A stretch of 64,000 nt of DNA from Microtetraspora fusca (GTDB lineage: Bacteria; Actinomycetota; Actinomycetes; Streptosporangiales; Streptosporangiaceae), in contig NZ_BBYK01000053.1 of assembly GCF_001570365.1 (NCBI RefSeq), positions 115,946 through 179,945 on the forward strand, read 5' to 3'. How positions within the stretch are numbered: position 1 is the stretch's first letter; the number at the start of each line of letters is the position of its first letter. The translations under genes and the position numbers were made by a program. Positions 17,401-25,601 of the stretch are shown here, piece after piece. The notes beneath the pieces were generated by a model, which saw only the letters and a list, made by a program, of their open reading frames with translations, searched no databases and had not been told where the DNA came from.

Positions 17401-17964
17401 GCCGAACACGTGCTGGACGCCAACCGCGACACCACCATCGCCGACCTGCTGGCCTCCGGGCGGCAGGACGGAGTGACCAGGGTCAGCGGCATCGTCTCCG
17501 GTCTGCAACGCAAGGTCACCAAGCAGGGCAGCCCGTGGGCGATCGTCACCCTCGAGGACCACGACGCCGCCGTCGAGTGTCTGATCTTCCCCAAGACCTA
17601 CACCCTGTACGGCGACGCGCTGGCCCAGGACCGTGTCATCTCCGTACGGGGCCGCATCAACGTACGCGACGAGACGATGAGCGTCTACGGCGAGGAGATC
17701 ACCGTCCTCGACGTGTCCCGGGCCGACACCGAGCCCGCCGTGGTGATCTCGATCCAGGAGACCCGGCTGAACCCGCGGCTCGTCGGGGAGTTCCGGCACA
17801 TCCTGACCACCCACCCCGGCCGGGCGCCCGTACACGTGCGGCTGCTCCGCCACGGCGCCGCGAGCGTGCTGATGCACCTCCAGCCCTTCCGGGTCGCTCC
17901 GGAACCGGCGTTCTACGGCGATGTCAAGGCGCTGCTCGGCGCGGACGCGATCGGCGGAGCGTGA
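14422..17964 (+). CDS. dnaE: DNA polymerase III alpha subunit (DnaE1-type)
   Basis: The 1180-residue protein has normal DnaE length. The PHP domain starts HLHVHTEYSMLDGA with DHGN following. The polymerase active site has the paired aspartates in PDVDLDFDDRRRDEM and the third in LLKMDFLGLRNLTVI. A helix-hairpin-helix region and OB fold (about 985-1070, GIVSGLQRKVTKQGSPWAIV) follow. The GTG start immediately precedes the homology. It reads like an active replicative polymerase, but its neighbours (LysR, IS scar, DUF6300, MFS stump) are not the usual dnaE1 setting, so it may be a second copy. Its stop overlaps the next gene. Confidence 0.93.
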   Translation: MGSFVHLHVHTEYSMLDGAAKVGLLMDEVSRQGMPAVAMSDHGNVHGAYEFYQSARKAGIKPIIGIESYVAPASRRHRQPVYYSDNLALRRSNDETGEGGDVSGRGLYTHMTMWAADAEGLRNLFRLQSRAWLEGHVQKYPRMDDELLAEHGRGIVATTGCPSGEVQTRLRLGQYGKAVEAAARYRDIFGKDNYFLELMDHGLAIERRVRDELLRLGKELGLPPLATNDSHYVTESQAQAHDALLCVGTGKRIADADRFRFGGSGYYIKTAEEMRALWDGEVLGACDNTLLIAERIGDYGEVFAHRDLTPRFPVPDGESESSWLRTQTLEGARRRYDGRPSQEVLDRIDHELSVIETMGFPGYFLVVADICRHAREQGIGLGPGRGSATGSIVAYCTGITQLDPIEHRLIFERFLNPERVTMPDVDLDFDDRRRDEMIDYVTRRYGDDRVCQIVTFSTIKAKAAIKDSCRVLGLPYALGDRITKAFPAAVGGKEIPLAAIHDSRHPRHGEAAELRQMYEQDPDSQQVIDTAAGLEGLTRGTGVHAAGVILSSEPLIDVIPLVRPKADGPVITGFPFTQAEDMGLLKMDFLGLRNLTVIGDAIANVRANKGVDIDILDVPLDDATTYELLARGDTLGVFQLDGGGMRVLLKLMQPTTFTDIAAVNALYRPGPMEMNAHTNYALRKTGKQPVEPIHPELAGALEPILGDTYHLVVFQEQVMAIAQQLAGYSLGAADMLRRAMGKKKKEVLDAEWDRFSAGMRERGYSDEAIKAVWDVLVPFSGYGFNKSHTAGYGLVSYWTAYLKANHPQEYLAALLTSVGDDKDKMAVYLSDCRRLGIRVLPPDVNASQLDFAAVGSDIRFGLGAVRNVGAGVVDAIVAAREAEGPYTDFNDFLAKVPAVVCNKRVIESLAKAGAFDSLGHHRKALVAVHEQAVDAVVDVKRNEAHGQDSLFGGPSQRGAFSIAIPQGEWDKAILLAFEREMLGLYVSSHPLDGAEHVLDANRDTTIADLLASGRQDGVTRVSGIVSGLQRKVTKQGSPWAIVTLEDHDAAVECLIFPKTYTLYGDALAQDRVISVRGRINVRDETMSVYGEEITVLDVSRADTEPAVVISIQETRLNPRLVGEFRHILTTHPGRAPVHVRLLRHGAASVLMHLQPFRVAPEPAFYGDVKALLGADAIGGA

Positions 17965-18281
17965 TCGGCGACTGGGCCTGCCCGCGCTGCCGTACCGACA
18001 GCGTCCTCGCCGTCCTCCGCCTGCCCCACACCTGGACGAACGCGTCGGGAAACCAGGTCCGGGGCGTCAGCGACGTCCTCGTGTGCGCCCGCTGCGACGC
18101 GGCCGACCCGCTCGCCGGCCCCGTTGTCACGTACTTCGCCGTCCACGGAACCGTGCGGCCGGAGAGCGTGGCCCAACTCGTGCCGGGCCTGCTCCGCTGG
18201 ATCGATCGGGCGAGGCCGCCCAAGCCGGACGAGGACGCGCTGGACGCCGAGGTCGAGGCCTGGTACCGCGGCGAACTATGA
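17961..18281 (+). CDS. DUF6300-like small zinc-ribbon protein
   Basis: A 106-residue protein. Two CxxC pairs (WACPRCRTD near residue 6 and VCARCDAAD near 40) form a probable zinc ribbon. A conserved tail with RARPPKPDEDALDAEVEAW follows. From memory this pattern corresponds to DUF6300 of actinomycetes; no function is known to me. The GTG start overlaps the dnaE stop (GTGA), so it is translated with the polymerase gene, which hints at a nucleic-acid role (inference). Confidence 0.72.
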   Translation: MIGDWACPRCRTDSVLAVLRLPHTWTNASGNQVRGVSDVLVCARCDAADPLAGPVVTYFAVHGTVRPESVAQLVPGLLRWIDRARPPKPDEDALDAEVEAWYRGEL

Positions 18282-18289
18282 CCCCATCG

Positions 18290-18807
18290 TCGAGCTCCGG
18301 CGGCACGATCGGTCGGCGCTGCGGCGGTACGGGCCGCGCCGCACCGCCGTGGCCGGCTCCGTCCTGGTCACCCTCGGCATCCTGAGCATGTCCTGCCTCA
18401 CCTCGGCCACCGCCTGGACGTGGAGCGGCGCGGCCTTCGCCCTGCTGGGCGGCGGCTTCGCCACTGTGATGGTCACCGCCACCGGGACCGTGGTCGGTGA
18501 CGCGCCTCCCGGGTACGCCGGAGTCGTCGGAGGTCTCAAGCAGACCGCCATGAACATCGGCCCCACCCTCGGCATCGCCGTCGCCGCCGGCCTGATGCAG
18601 GCGGAGGCGTTCGCGGCCGCGAGTTCTCCACCACTTAAGGCCCTGGCCGGGACCGCCCACACAGCTCAACCCGCACTGCTGGCATTGGCCGCGGTCGCCG
18701 CCCTCGGGCTGCTCCCCGGCCTGCTGCTGCCCGCTCAGCCGACGCCCAACGCGCGGCATCCCGACGAGACAGTGGCAACCAGCCCGAGCAGGGCCGCCGA
18801 GACGTAG
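18290..18807 (+). pseudogene. C-terminal stump of an MFS exporter
   Basis: The frame after the DUF6300 gene encodes about 165 residues with four to five hydrophobic helices. It has the motif GYAGVVGGLKQTAMNIGPTL, matching helices 10-14 of DHA2 exporters (compare SGVLNTIRQIGTICG in the 1170 gene). No start codon or ribosome site is in frame before the homology, and the first nine or so helices are missing. It reads as the 3' end of a transporter left by a deletion that joined it to the dnaE-DUF6300 unit. Confidence 0.7.
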
Positions 18808-18904
18808 CCGGCCGCGGAAGCCGTACGTCGGCGGCGCCCGCTCGAACAGGTCCCACGATGCCGTGGCCGGGTAGCGGTCAATTCGGCCGTCCCTGCGCTC
18901 CGCC

Positions 18905-19939
18905 TCAGTCGTCGAGCAGCCGTCGTGCGGTGAGGGCGAGCCTGGCCCGCATCAATCCGGTGGGCTCGGTGAGTTCGATGCCCAGGGTCTTTCCGATCTG
19001 GTCGAGCCGGCGGGCGACGCTGCTGTGGTGCAGGTGGAGAAGGTCGGCGGCCCGGCGTAGGGAGCCGGTGGCGCAGTAGGCGTCCAGGGTCTCCAGATCT
19101 TCTGGGCTGTCGGCGATGCGGGCGATCGCGGCCACGTCGGCGTTGTCTCGTGCGGCGTCGTGGGGCACCTGTGCGAGCAACGCGATCGCGCCCAGGCTGT
19201 CGTAATGGACGACCGGCTGGCGCGGGGTGGTGAAGCGGAGGGCGGTGCGGGCCTGCTGCCAGGATCGGTCGGGGCTCGTGGCGGCGCCGATGCCCGCGCG
19301 TACGCCTGCCGGAAACCGGGCCGGGTCCACAGTGGTGGCGAGGATGACGCCCACGTCAGCGAGCGGTGCCGCCTTGACCAGGCGGGCCGGGCAGACCAGG
19401 CCGCCGACCTGGTCGAGCGGAAGCCGCGACCGTACGGCCACGACGTGGACCGGCAGGTCGGCGGCGAAACCCAGGAGCCGTAGCGCCCGGGCTCTGGCCG
19501 CTTCGTCACTGTCGGAGCTGATCACCAGTTCGACCAGGGCGGGGTCGGCCATCGTGGTGCGGGCCGGGCCGTACCGCTCGACGACCGCCGCGGCGGCGAT
19601 GGCGAGCCGGTCCAGTAGCACCTCATCGAGCGGACTCGGCGGGCCGGGGCGTTCCAGCCACACCGTGCCGATCTCCTCCTCGTCGAGCGTGATCGGCGCG
19701 GTCGTGGACGCGGGTGGCGATGGAGCGGACGCCTGTCTGCCGTCAGGCGCCATGCGGATCACCCGCCCCGTGCCGTGCAGCCGGATCCCGGCCACGCACT
19801 CGGCCAGGCCCGCCGAGGCCCGGGCGAGCGCCGGCAGATCCACTCGTCGGCGCATCAGTGTGTCGTAGAACGCGACGACACGGATCGTGCCTTGGACGTG
19901 CGAATCCAGGTGCGGCAGATGTTCGACCAGGGCCTGCAT
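18905..19939 (-). CDS. PucR/CdaR-type helix-turn-helix regulator
   Basis: The 344-residue regulator ends in the PucR HTH_30 domain (about 285-340: YCATGSLRRAADLLHLHHSS). The N-terminal two thirds is a GGDEF-like/GAF-like sensory region without obvious catalytic motifs. The ATG at 19939 has GGAGG-type sequence (CCTCCTGCC on the plus strand) immediately upstream. It is divergent from the esterase gene at 20042, so the esterase is its likely target. PucR family members usually activate catabolic genes when substrate is present. Confidence 0.85.
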   Translation of the reverse strand: MQALVEHLPHLDSHVQGTIRVVAFYDTLMRRRVDLPALARASAGLAECVAGIRLHGTGRVIRMAPDGRQASAPSPPASTTAPITLDEEEIGTVWLERPGPPSPLDEVLLDRLAIAAAAVVERYGPARTTMADPALVELVISSDSDEAARARALRLLGFAADLPVHVVAVRSRLPLDQVGGLVCPARLVKAAPLADVGVILATTVDPARFPAGVRAGIGAATSPDRSWQQARTALRFTTPRQPVVHYDSLGAIALLAQVPHDAARDNADVAAIARIADSPEDLETLDAYCATGSLRRAADLLHLHHSSVARRLDQIGKTLGIELTEPTGLMRARLALTARRLLDD

Positions 19940-20041
19940 GGCAGGAGGATAGGGCCTCCGCGGCAGGAGGATGAGCGCCGATCGGTGCGCGATCTGGGTG
20001 GGATGTCCGACGGACGGCGGATGATCTAGGAGGGGGCGATC

Positions 20042-20953
20042 GTGAGGATGGACGGCATGGATCCCGAACTGGAAGCATTCATCCCGTTTCTCCCAGAAAC
20101 CGACCTGACCGACCCGGTCACCGCACGCAAGGCCTTCGCCGAGCGTGCCGCCGCGAGGCCGGCACCGGACACCTCGAACATGGAGATCGAGGACCGCACG
20201 GTGCCCGCCGATCCGGATGTGGCGGTCCGTATCTATCGCCCGCGCCAGGCCCGAGGCGCCATCGTTTGGCTGCACGGCGGCGGAATGGTCTTCGGTGATC
20301 TGGACACCGAGCACCCATGGGCCGCCCGGATCGCCGACGGCTCCGGCGCGGTGGTGATCTCGGTGGATTACCGTCGGGCCCCCGAGCATCGGTTCCCGGC
20401 CGCCCTGGACGACGCCTACGCTGTGCTGACCTGGGCATACGAGCACGCCGCCGAGCTCGGCATCGACCCGGAGCGGATCGCGGTCGGAGGCCACAGTGCC
20501 GGCGGGGGCCTCGCGGCCGCGGTGGCGTTGCGGGCGCGTGATGGGCAGGGGCCGCCGATTCGCTTCCAACTGCTCAACGAGCCCGGGCTCGACGACGGGC
20601 AGGAGACGTGGTCGCAGCGGCACTTCACCGATACGCCCTGGCATGATCGCGACAAAATCACCACAGCGTGGCGGCACTACCTGGGCTCGGCGCCCGCCAC
20701 ACCGTACGCCGCCCCGGCGCGGGCCGCCGATCTGTCCGGCCTGCCGGCCGCCTACATCGCCACCGCGGAGTTCGACCCGGTCCGCGACGAAGGCATCGAC
20801 TACGCGCTGCGCCTGCTGCAGGCGGGCGTGTCGGTCGAGTTGCACCAGTGGCCCGGCACCTTCCACGGCTCACAGGCGATCCTGTCCGCCGAGGTGTCTC
20901 AGCGGCAGATCGCCGGCCTCGCCGCGGCCCTGCGCCGCGCCCTGACCTCCTGA
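20042..20953 (+). CDS. Alpha/beta hydrolase, HSL-type esterase/lipase
   Basis: A 303-residue esterase of the hormone-sensitive-lipase family. The oxyanion-hole motif HGGG is in VWLHGGGMVFGDLD (about residue 77). The nucleophile is in GGHSAGG, a His-for-Asp variant of the common GDSAGG. The Asp is in TAEFDPVRDEGIDYA and the His in WPGTFHGS, so the triad is complete. The GTG start follows a strong AGGAGGGG. It is divergent from the PucR regulator, which probably controls it. Physiological ester unknown. Confidence 0.9.
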   Translation: MRMDGMDPELEAFIPFLPETDLTDPVTARKAFAERAAARPAPDTSNMEIEDRTVPADPDVAVRIYRPRQARGAIVWLHGGGMVFGDLDTEHPWAARIADGSGAVVISVDYRRAPEHRFPAALDDAYAVLTWAYEHAAELGIDPERIAVGGHSAGGGLAAAVALRARDGQGPPIRFQLLNEPGLDDGQETWSQRHFTDTPWHDRDKITTAWRHYLGSAPATPYAAPARAADLSGLPAAYIATAEFDPVRDEGIDYALRLLQAGVSVELHQWPGTFHGSQAILSAEVSQRQIAGLAAALRRALTS

Positions 20954-21341
20954 GATCGTCGCCCCGGCCGGGCCGACCACTCCCGAGGCCCGGCCGCGGG
21001 CGAGCCCGAGCGGGGCCCGCCGGTGGATCAGTGAGAAGTGACACGGCTTCCCGGGCGTCCCGCGCCGTGTCACCGGTGGAGAGGTTTGAGGTGGCCCAAG
21101 CCGGCCACCTCCGAAGTCGTACCCGGTCCCGGCCCAGCAGACGTCCTCGTCAGCGCGCCCTTACCAAGCGACCTTGTCGCGCGCATCCCCATGCCTGGCC
21201 GAGTCGTCGCGGGCCGCCGGGCGGCCAATCCCATCAAGCCGGCTCGGGGCTGGAACCCCCACAGCCACGCCGGCGTCCCCGGAGCTTTTCGACCCTACGA
21301 GTGATCGAAACCAGCCCACCTGCAACGTAAGGAACCCTCCG
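20954..21341. other. Gene-free stretch with a hairpin
   Basis: No coding region can be supported. The only clear structure is the hairpin at 21088-21111, described separately. The last 40 nt hold the ribosome site of the hemerythrin gene. Confidence 0.6.
21088..21111. terminator. Perfect 9-bp hairpin
   Basis: GAGGTGGCC-CAAGCC-GGCCACCTC lies 135 nt after the esterase. It probably terminates that transcript; it is rather far away and lacks a U-tract. Confidence 0.5.
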
Positions 21342-21827
21342 ATGCCTGACCAGCCGCACACCGCCACCGCCTCCGAGCGCTCCCGGCTGAGCGCCTTCGG
21401 CGATCATCTGATCGCCCTTCACGACGAACTCCGCCGCGATATCGCCGCCCTGCGAGAGGAGGCGTCACAGCTCTCTGCCGACGGTGACATCCCCGACCCG
21501 CTTCTCCTGTCCGAACGGCTCCACAGCCACTGCCTCTCCTTCTGCGAGGCCCTGGACGCTCACCACACCACCGAGGACCGGTCGGTCTTCCCCTTCCTCA
21601 CCCAGGAACATCCCGAACTGTCCGAGGTGCTGGATCGCCTGACCTCCGATCACCGCATCATGGCGTCCCTCCTGGCCGATCTCCGCAAGGTGGCCGCAAC
21701 CCCCTCCGCCCCGGACTTCCATACGGATCTGGAACGCCTGTCGGTCGAACTCCTCACTCACCTCGACCGCGAGGAGCACTACCTCGTCCCGGTTCTCAAC
21801 TCCCTGACGCACTTCCCCGGACACTGA
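21342..21827 (+). CDS. Hemerythrin-like (HHE) protein
   Basis: A 161-residue four-helix bundle. The likely di-iron ligands are visible: His in LIALHDELRRDI, His plus HHTTED in the second helix, His in LTSDHRIM, and H-x-x-x-E in LLTHLDREEHYLVPVL. Such proteins bind O2, NO or iron and act in stress sensing. TAAGGAA precedes the ATG. The gene stands alone: the esterase ends 388 nt upstream and the next gene is convergent. Confidence 0.85.
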   Translation: MPDQPHTATASERSRLSAFGDHLIALHDELRRDIAALREEASQLSADGDIPDPLLLSERLHSHCLSFCEALDAHHTTEDRSVFPFLTQEHPELSEVLDRLTSDHRIMASLLADLRKVAATPSAPDFHTDLERLSVELLTHLDREEHYLVPVLNSLTHFPGH

Positions 21828-22081
21828 GGTGCCGCCGGCTCGCCACGCAGCTGCGGCGGCCCCTCACGACCGGGAACGCAACATCGTGATCGACAATGGC
21901 ATCCCCGAGGCGACCGGCGACCAGGCGGTGCGCGTCACCCCGGGCCGCCGCGCGTGCTGGTGCCCGACGGCCGACGGCCGGCGCGCGAAGGCGAGCCGGC
22001 TAGCGGATGGGGATGCTGATGCCGATCATGCGTGCGCGATTCGCGGCGCGGGTGCTGTGCCCGGCCGCGGTCGGCGTCGGG

Positions 22082-23059
22082 TCACCACCGGGCGATGAGC
22101 GGCGTGTCCGGTTCGTGCCGCCGCCAGGATTCGGTGAGGCGGGCGAGGCGGGTGGGCGCGGCGATGCCGCGCACGGTTGCGATCTTGCCGCCTGTGATGT
22201 CGAACGCCACGGCGCCGACGACCTGGTCGCCGAGCACGAAGAGGATGGCGGGAGCGCCGTTGACGAGCGCGTAGTGGATGGCGGGCGTGCCGCCGGCAAG
22301 TCGCCGTTTCGCGGGTGTGGGTTTGAACCCGGCCCGTACGACGGCGGCGATGCGCCGCGCAGTGTCGAACCGCAGCAGCGTCTCGGTCAGGCCGGCGCCG
22401 TCGGAGATCGCGATCGCGTCGTCGGTGAGCAGCGCCACCAGCCGTTCGGTGCGGCCCGAGGAGGCAGCGGCGAGGAACTCCTCGACGATCCTGCGGGCGG
22501 ATGCCGGGTCGACCTCGCCGCCGCGGCGGCGCGCGGCGGTGATGCGGCGGCGGGCCCGGTGGAGGTGCTGCTGGCTTGCGGACTCAGTGATTTCGAGGAT
22601 CTCGGCGATCTCGGCGTGGCCGTAGGAGAACGCCTCGCGCAGGACGTAGACGGCCCGCTCGACGGGTGACAGGCGCTCCATGAGAACCAGCACCGCCAGC
22701 GAGACCGATTCGCGCTGCTCGAAAGTGTCGGCCGGGCCGAGCATCGGGTCGCCGTCGAGGAGCGGTTCGGGCAGCCAGGTGCCGACGGTGCGTTCGCGGC
22801 GGGCTTGTGCCGAGCGGAGCCGGTCGAGGCACAGGTTGGTGACGACCTTGGTCAGCCATGCTTCCGGCACCTTGATCCGCTGGCGGTCGGCGGCCTGCCA
22901 GTGCAGGAACGCATCCTGCACGGTGTCTTCGGCGTCGGCGGCGGAGCCCAGCAAACGGTACGCCAGCGAGGCCAGCCGGTTCCGGCCGGCCTCGAAGCGA
23001 CCGACCCCGAACCGACTGGTGTCGAAGCGATCAGTGGCGGTGCTGTCCACGCGGAACAC
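22082..23059 (-). CDS. ECF41-like sigma factor with SnoaL domain (second copy)
   Basis: A 325-residue sigma factor with region 2 (AYRLLGSAADAEDTVQDAFL), region 4 (YGHAEIAEILEITESASQQH) and a C-terminal SnoaL-like domain (about 190-310). The overall build is that of ECF41/SigJ, but it is clearly diverged from the 10545 copy. The GTG start at 23059 is 12 nt after the stop of the FAD oxidoreductase on the same strand, so the two are co-transcribed. This is the oxidoreductase variant of the ECF41 neighbourhood. Target promoters probably include its own operon (see 24332-24358). Confidence 0.88.
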   Translation of the reverse strand: MFRVDSTATDRFDTSRFGVGRFEAGRNRLASLAYRLLGSAADAEDTVQDAFLHWQAADRQRIKVPEAWLTKVVTNLCLDRLRSAQARRERTVGTWLPEPLLDGDPMLGPADTFEQRESVSLAVLVLMERLSPVERAVYVLREAFSYGHAEIAEILEITESASQQHLHRARRRITAARRRGGEVDPASARRIVEEFLAAASSGRTERLVALLTDDAIAISDGAGLTETLLRFDTARRIAAVVRAGFKPTPAKRRLAGGTPAIHYALVNGAPAILFVLGDQVVGAVAFDITGGKIATVRGIAAPTRLARLTESWRRHEPDTPLIARW

Positions 23060-23071
23060 CCTATGAGGCGG

Positions 23072-24292
23072 CTACGCGATCGCCTTCTCGGCGGACGCGA
23101 CGGCCTTCTCGGCGGTCGCGCCCGTCGCGGCGGCCAGGCGGTGCTTGCGCTTGGGCATGCCGAAGGTGGGGTGGGAGGTGGCCCACAGCGACGTCCTGAG
23201 GATGCCCGACTTGATCCGCGCGGGCTTCCGGCCGCCCATGTGCTTCGGCTTTGCCTGCCCTTCGTCGTCGACCATCTGCAAGATCGCGTCCCGCCGCCCG
23301 AGGCTGATGTGGTTGTACGTGTAGACCAGCTTGGTGTTCGCGATCTTGCGGCCGGTCAGGCGTCCCACGATCGCCTCGATGGCCTGCCGGCCGGTGTAGC
23401 CGGCCGAGGCGCAGGACATCGGCAGCGGCCGGCCGTTGTCGCCGATGGCGTAGGCGCTGTCGCCGATGGCGTAGACGTTCGGGTGCGAGACCGACCGCAT
23501 GGTGCGATCGACGACGATCCGACCGTTCTCGGTGACCTCCAGCCCGCCGGCGGCGGCGATGGGGTCGACCGCGAACCCGGCCGTCCACACGGTTGAGTCG
23601 GACGTCAGGACGGTGCCGTCGGCGCACAGCACCCGCGTCGCTTCGACGGCTTCGACGCTGGTGTGCTCAAGGACGGTGATGCCCAGCCGGTCGCAGGCCT
23701 GGCGCAGGTGGCTGCGGGCTCCGGCGGAGAGCTGGGCGCCCAGCTCGCCGCGGGCGACCAGCGCCACCGACAGGCGGGGCCGCGATTCGGCGAGCTCGGT
23801 GGCGGTCTCGATGCCGGTCAACCCGTCGCCGACGACCACCACGTTCCCGGCTTCGCCCCGCCTGCTCAGGCTGTCCAGGCGCTCGCGCAGGCGCAGCGCC
23901 GAGGGCCGGGCGGCGATGTCGAAGGCGTGCTCGGCCACGCCGGGGACGCCGTGGTCGTCCCCGTGGCTGCCGAGCGCGTAGAGAAGCGTGTCGTAGCCGA
24001 GTTCGCCGCCGCCGTCGGCGTCGGCCACGGCGACGACCTGGAGCTCGGGGTCGACGGCGGTGACACGGGCCACGCGCAGCCGTATCCCCGTGCCCGCGAA
24101 GACGTCGGCAAGCCTGGGAGCCTTGATCTGCTGGCCGGCCGCGAGCTGGTGCAGCCGCATTCGCTGGACGAAGTCCGGCTCGGCGTTGACCACGGTGATC
24201 TCGGTGTCCGCCGGGGACAGCCGGCGGGCCAGGTTCCCGGCCACGTAGGCCCCGGCATAGCCGGCGCCGAGGACGACGATGCGGTGCTTCAT
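23072..24292 (-). CDS. FAD-dependent pyridine-nucleotide oxidoreductase (NDH-2-like)
   Basis: A 406-residue two-dinucleotide-fold flavoprotein. The FAD motif VVLGAGYAGAYVAG is at residues 5-18, the NAD(P)H motif VVVGDGLTGIETATELAE near 155, and the FAD-binding GDSAY near 295. It resembles type II NADH dehydrogenases but has no C-terminal membrane helix, so it is probably soluble. AGGAACAC precedes the ATG. It is the first gene of a two-gene operon with an ECF41-like sigma factor; in such loci the oxidoreductase is the regulated output. Confidence 0.88.
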   Translation of the reverse strand: MKHRIVVLGAGYAGAYVAGNLARRLSPADTEITVVNAEPDFVQRMRLHQLAAGQQIKAPRLADVFAGTGIRLRVARVTAVDPELQVVAVADADGGGELGYDTLLYALGSHGDDHGVPGVAEHAFDIAARPSALRLRERLDSLSRRGEAGNVVVVGDGLTGIETATELAESRPRLSVALVARGELGAQLSAGARSHLRQACDRLGITVLEHTSVEAVEATRVLCADGTVLTSDSTVWTAGFAVDPIAAAGGLEVTENGRIVVDRTMRSVSHPNVYAIGDSAYAIGDNGRPLPMSCASAGYTGRQAIEAIVGRLTGRKIANTKLVYTYNHISLGRRDAILQMVDDEGQAKPKHMGGRKPARIKSGILRTSLWATSHPTFGMPKRKHRLAAATGATAEKAVASAEKAIA

Positions 24293-24331
24293 GTGTTCCT
24301 CCGGTCGCTTCGCTTGCTCTTGCATGAGTTG

Positions 24332-24358
24332 AGCGGAACGGCGCCCCGATTGCTGACA
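24332..24358 (-). promoter_or_regulatory. Candidate ECF41-like promoter, degenerate
   Basis: On the minus strand TGTCAGC (24352-24358) is followed after exactly 16 bp by CGCT (24332-24335), close to TGTCACA-N16-CGTC. The spacer shares ATCGGGGCGCCG-like sequence with the spacer of the 11607 promoter (CTCGGGGCGCCG). It lies 40 bp upstream of the oxidoreductase ATG. Confidence 0.5.
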
Positions 24359-24457
24359 GGAAATACATGTGGCGTGGGTCACAGACAGGCAGGAGCGCCG
24401 CCCAACGTGGCCCCACCCCCGCCACGGGCACGGTCACTCCTCAGCACGGACAGGGAG

Positions 24458-24911
24458 TCACGCGGGGTTGCCGGCCGCCACTCCGCCGCACAGCCCGGCG
24501 GCTTGGTCGTTGAGCAGGTTCAGCCACGTTGCGCCGCCGCGGCGCCCGAAGTACATCGGGTTCGGCCGCGCGTACACGCTCGGCACCGGCACCACGAACC
24601 GCATGCCGTCGACCGAGGCGACCAGACCGCCGCCCCACGCCTGCGCGAGCGGAATGGATGCCTGGTGTTCGATCAGCGTGGCGTTCGCCGCCCGATAGGG
24701 CGCCAGTCTGAGGTACGCCTGGTCGACGTGGGACAGGAGGCCGAACTTCAGCGCGTCGACACCGCCGATGACGGGGTGTAGCCGACGTTGCAGCCGTGTG
24801 CGACCAGCAAAGCGGCGATCGTGACGTGCAGGTCCTTCAGCCGGGCCCTCGCCGCCGGTGACCGAGGTGAACGACTGGTCGGCGCCGGTCCAGGAGAACA
24901 GCGTCACGGTT
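24458..24911 (-). pseudogene. Tn3-family transposase remnant
   Basis: On the minus strand several frames together give the catalytic core of a Tn3 TnpA. TVTLFSWTGADQSFTSV comes first, then after a frameshift LHVTIAALLVAHGCNVGYT, and after another DALKFGLLSHVDQAYLRL, then IEHQASIPLAQAWGGG and GATWLNLLNDQAAGL. These blocks are characteristic, but the ends are missing and there are at least two frameshifts. The upstream edge touches the C-terminus of the TetR gene at 24904, so the insertion may have replaced the original tail of that gene. Confidence 0.8.
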
Positions 24912-25581
24912 GGCTCGGCCGGCCGGCTCTCCGGTCGGTCGCACTTGTGGTGGCCGGGGGCGGTGCTGCCGGCCACGCCGCCATCGCGGCGTCGGCGATG
25001 CGCTGCAGTGTCTTACGGTCCACGCCGTCACAGGCTTGCTGATTCATCCCCTGGATGACCGCCGCGTAGAAGGCGGCCAGCCCGTCGGCGTCCGTGGCGG
25101 CGGGGAGGCGCCCGGCGTCGATGTCGACGCGGATGCAGGAGGCAATCGCGGCCTTGGCCTCCTCGCGCATGGCGCGCAGCTTGGCCTTGATGTCCTGCGA
25201 GCCGGGGCCGCAGTTGGTCGCAGCGCTGATGATGAGGCAGCCGGGCGGATGGCTCGGGTCGGTGTAGTCCGCGGCGAGGTGCTGCAACATCGCGGCGATG
25301 GCCGAGCGGCCATCCGATCCGTGCGGCGGCGCGGTGCCATAGGTGTGCGCGTAGAGCTCGACGGCCTCCTCGAACAGCTGCCGCTTGTCACCGAAAGCGG
25401 CGTACAGGCTCGGCGGCCTGATCCCCATCGCCTCGGTCAATGAGGCGATGGACGTCGTGTCGTACCCGTGTGTCCAGAACTCCCGCAGGGCGGCGGCCAA
25501 GGCCTGATCGCGGTCGAACGCGCGGCGGGTCGGCTTGTCCCCCCTCTTGGTGACCTTGGACGGGGTGTTCGCACTGCTCAT
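24904..25581 (-). CDS. TetR-family regulator
   Basis: A 225-residue repressor. The HTH lies at about 20-65 (ALAAALREFWTHGYDTTSIA, MGIRPPSLYAAFGDKRQLFE); a ligand-binding core with the segment HPPGCLIISAA follows, typical of AcrR-like C-terminal domains. The ATG at 25581 is used; a GTG two codons upstream is possible. The final 20 residues overlap the Tn3 remnant and may not be native. It is divergent from the hydrolase at 25708, with a mirrored pair of 18-bp operators between them. Confidence 0.87.
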   Translation of the reverse strand: MSSANTPSKVTKRGDKPTRRAFDRDQALAAALREFWTHGYDTTSIASLTEAMGIRPPSLYAAFGDKRQLFEEAVELYAHTYGTAPPHGSDGRSAIAAMLQHLAADYTDPSHPPGCLIISAATNCGPGSQDIKAKLRAMREEAKAAIASCIRVDIDAGRLPAATDADGLAAFYAAVIQGMNQQACDGVDRKTLQRIADAAMAAWPAAPPPATTSATDRRAGRPSQP

Positions 25582-25601
25582 GGCCACAGCCTACCGGCTG
25601 G

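Noticed and set aside
20954..21341. Possible small gene between the esterase and hemerythrin genes
   Set aside because: Frames in this stretch lack a ribosome site and any recognisable sequence; only a hairpin is clear.
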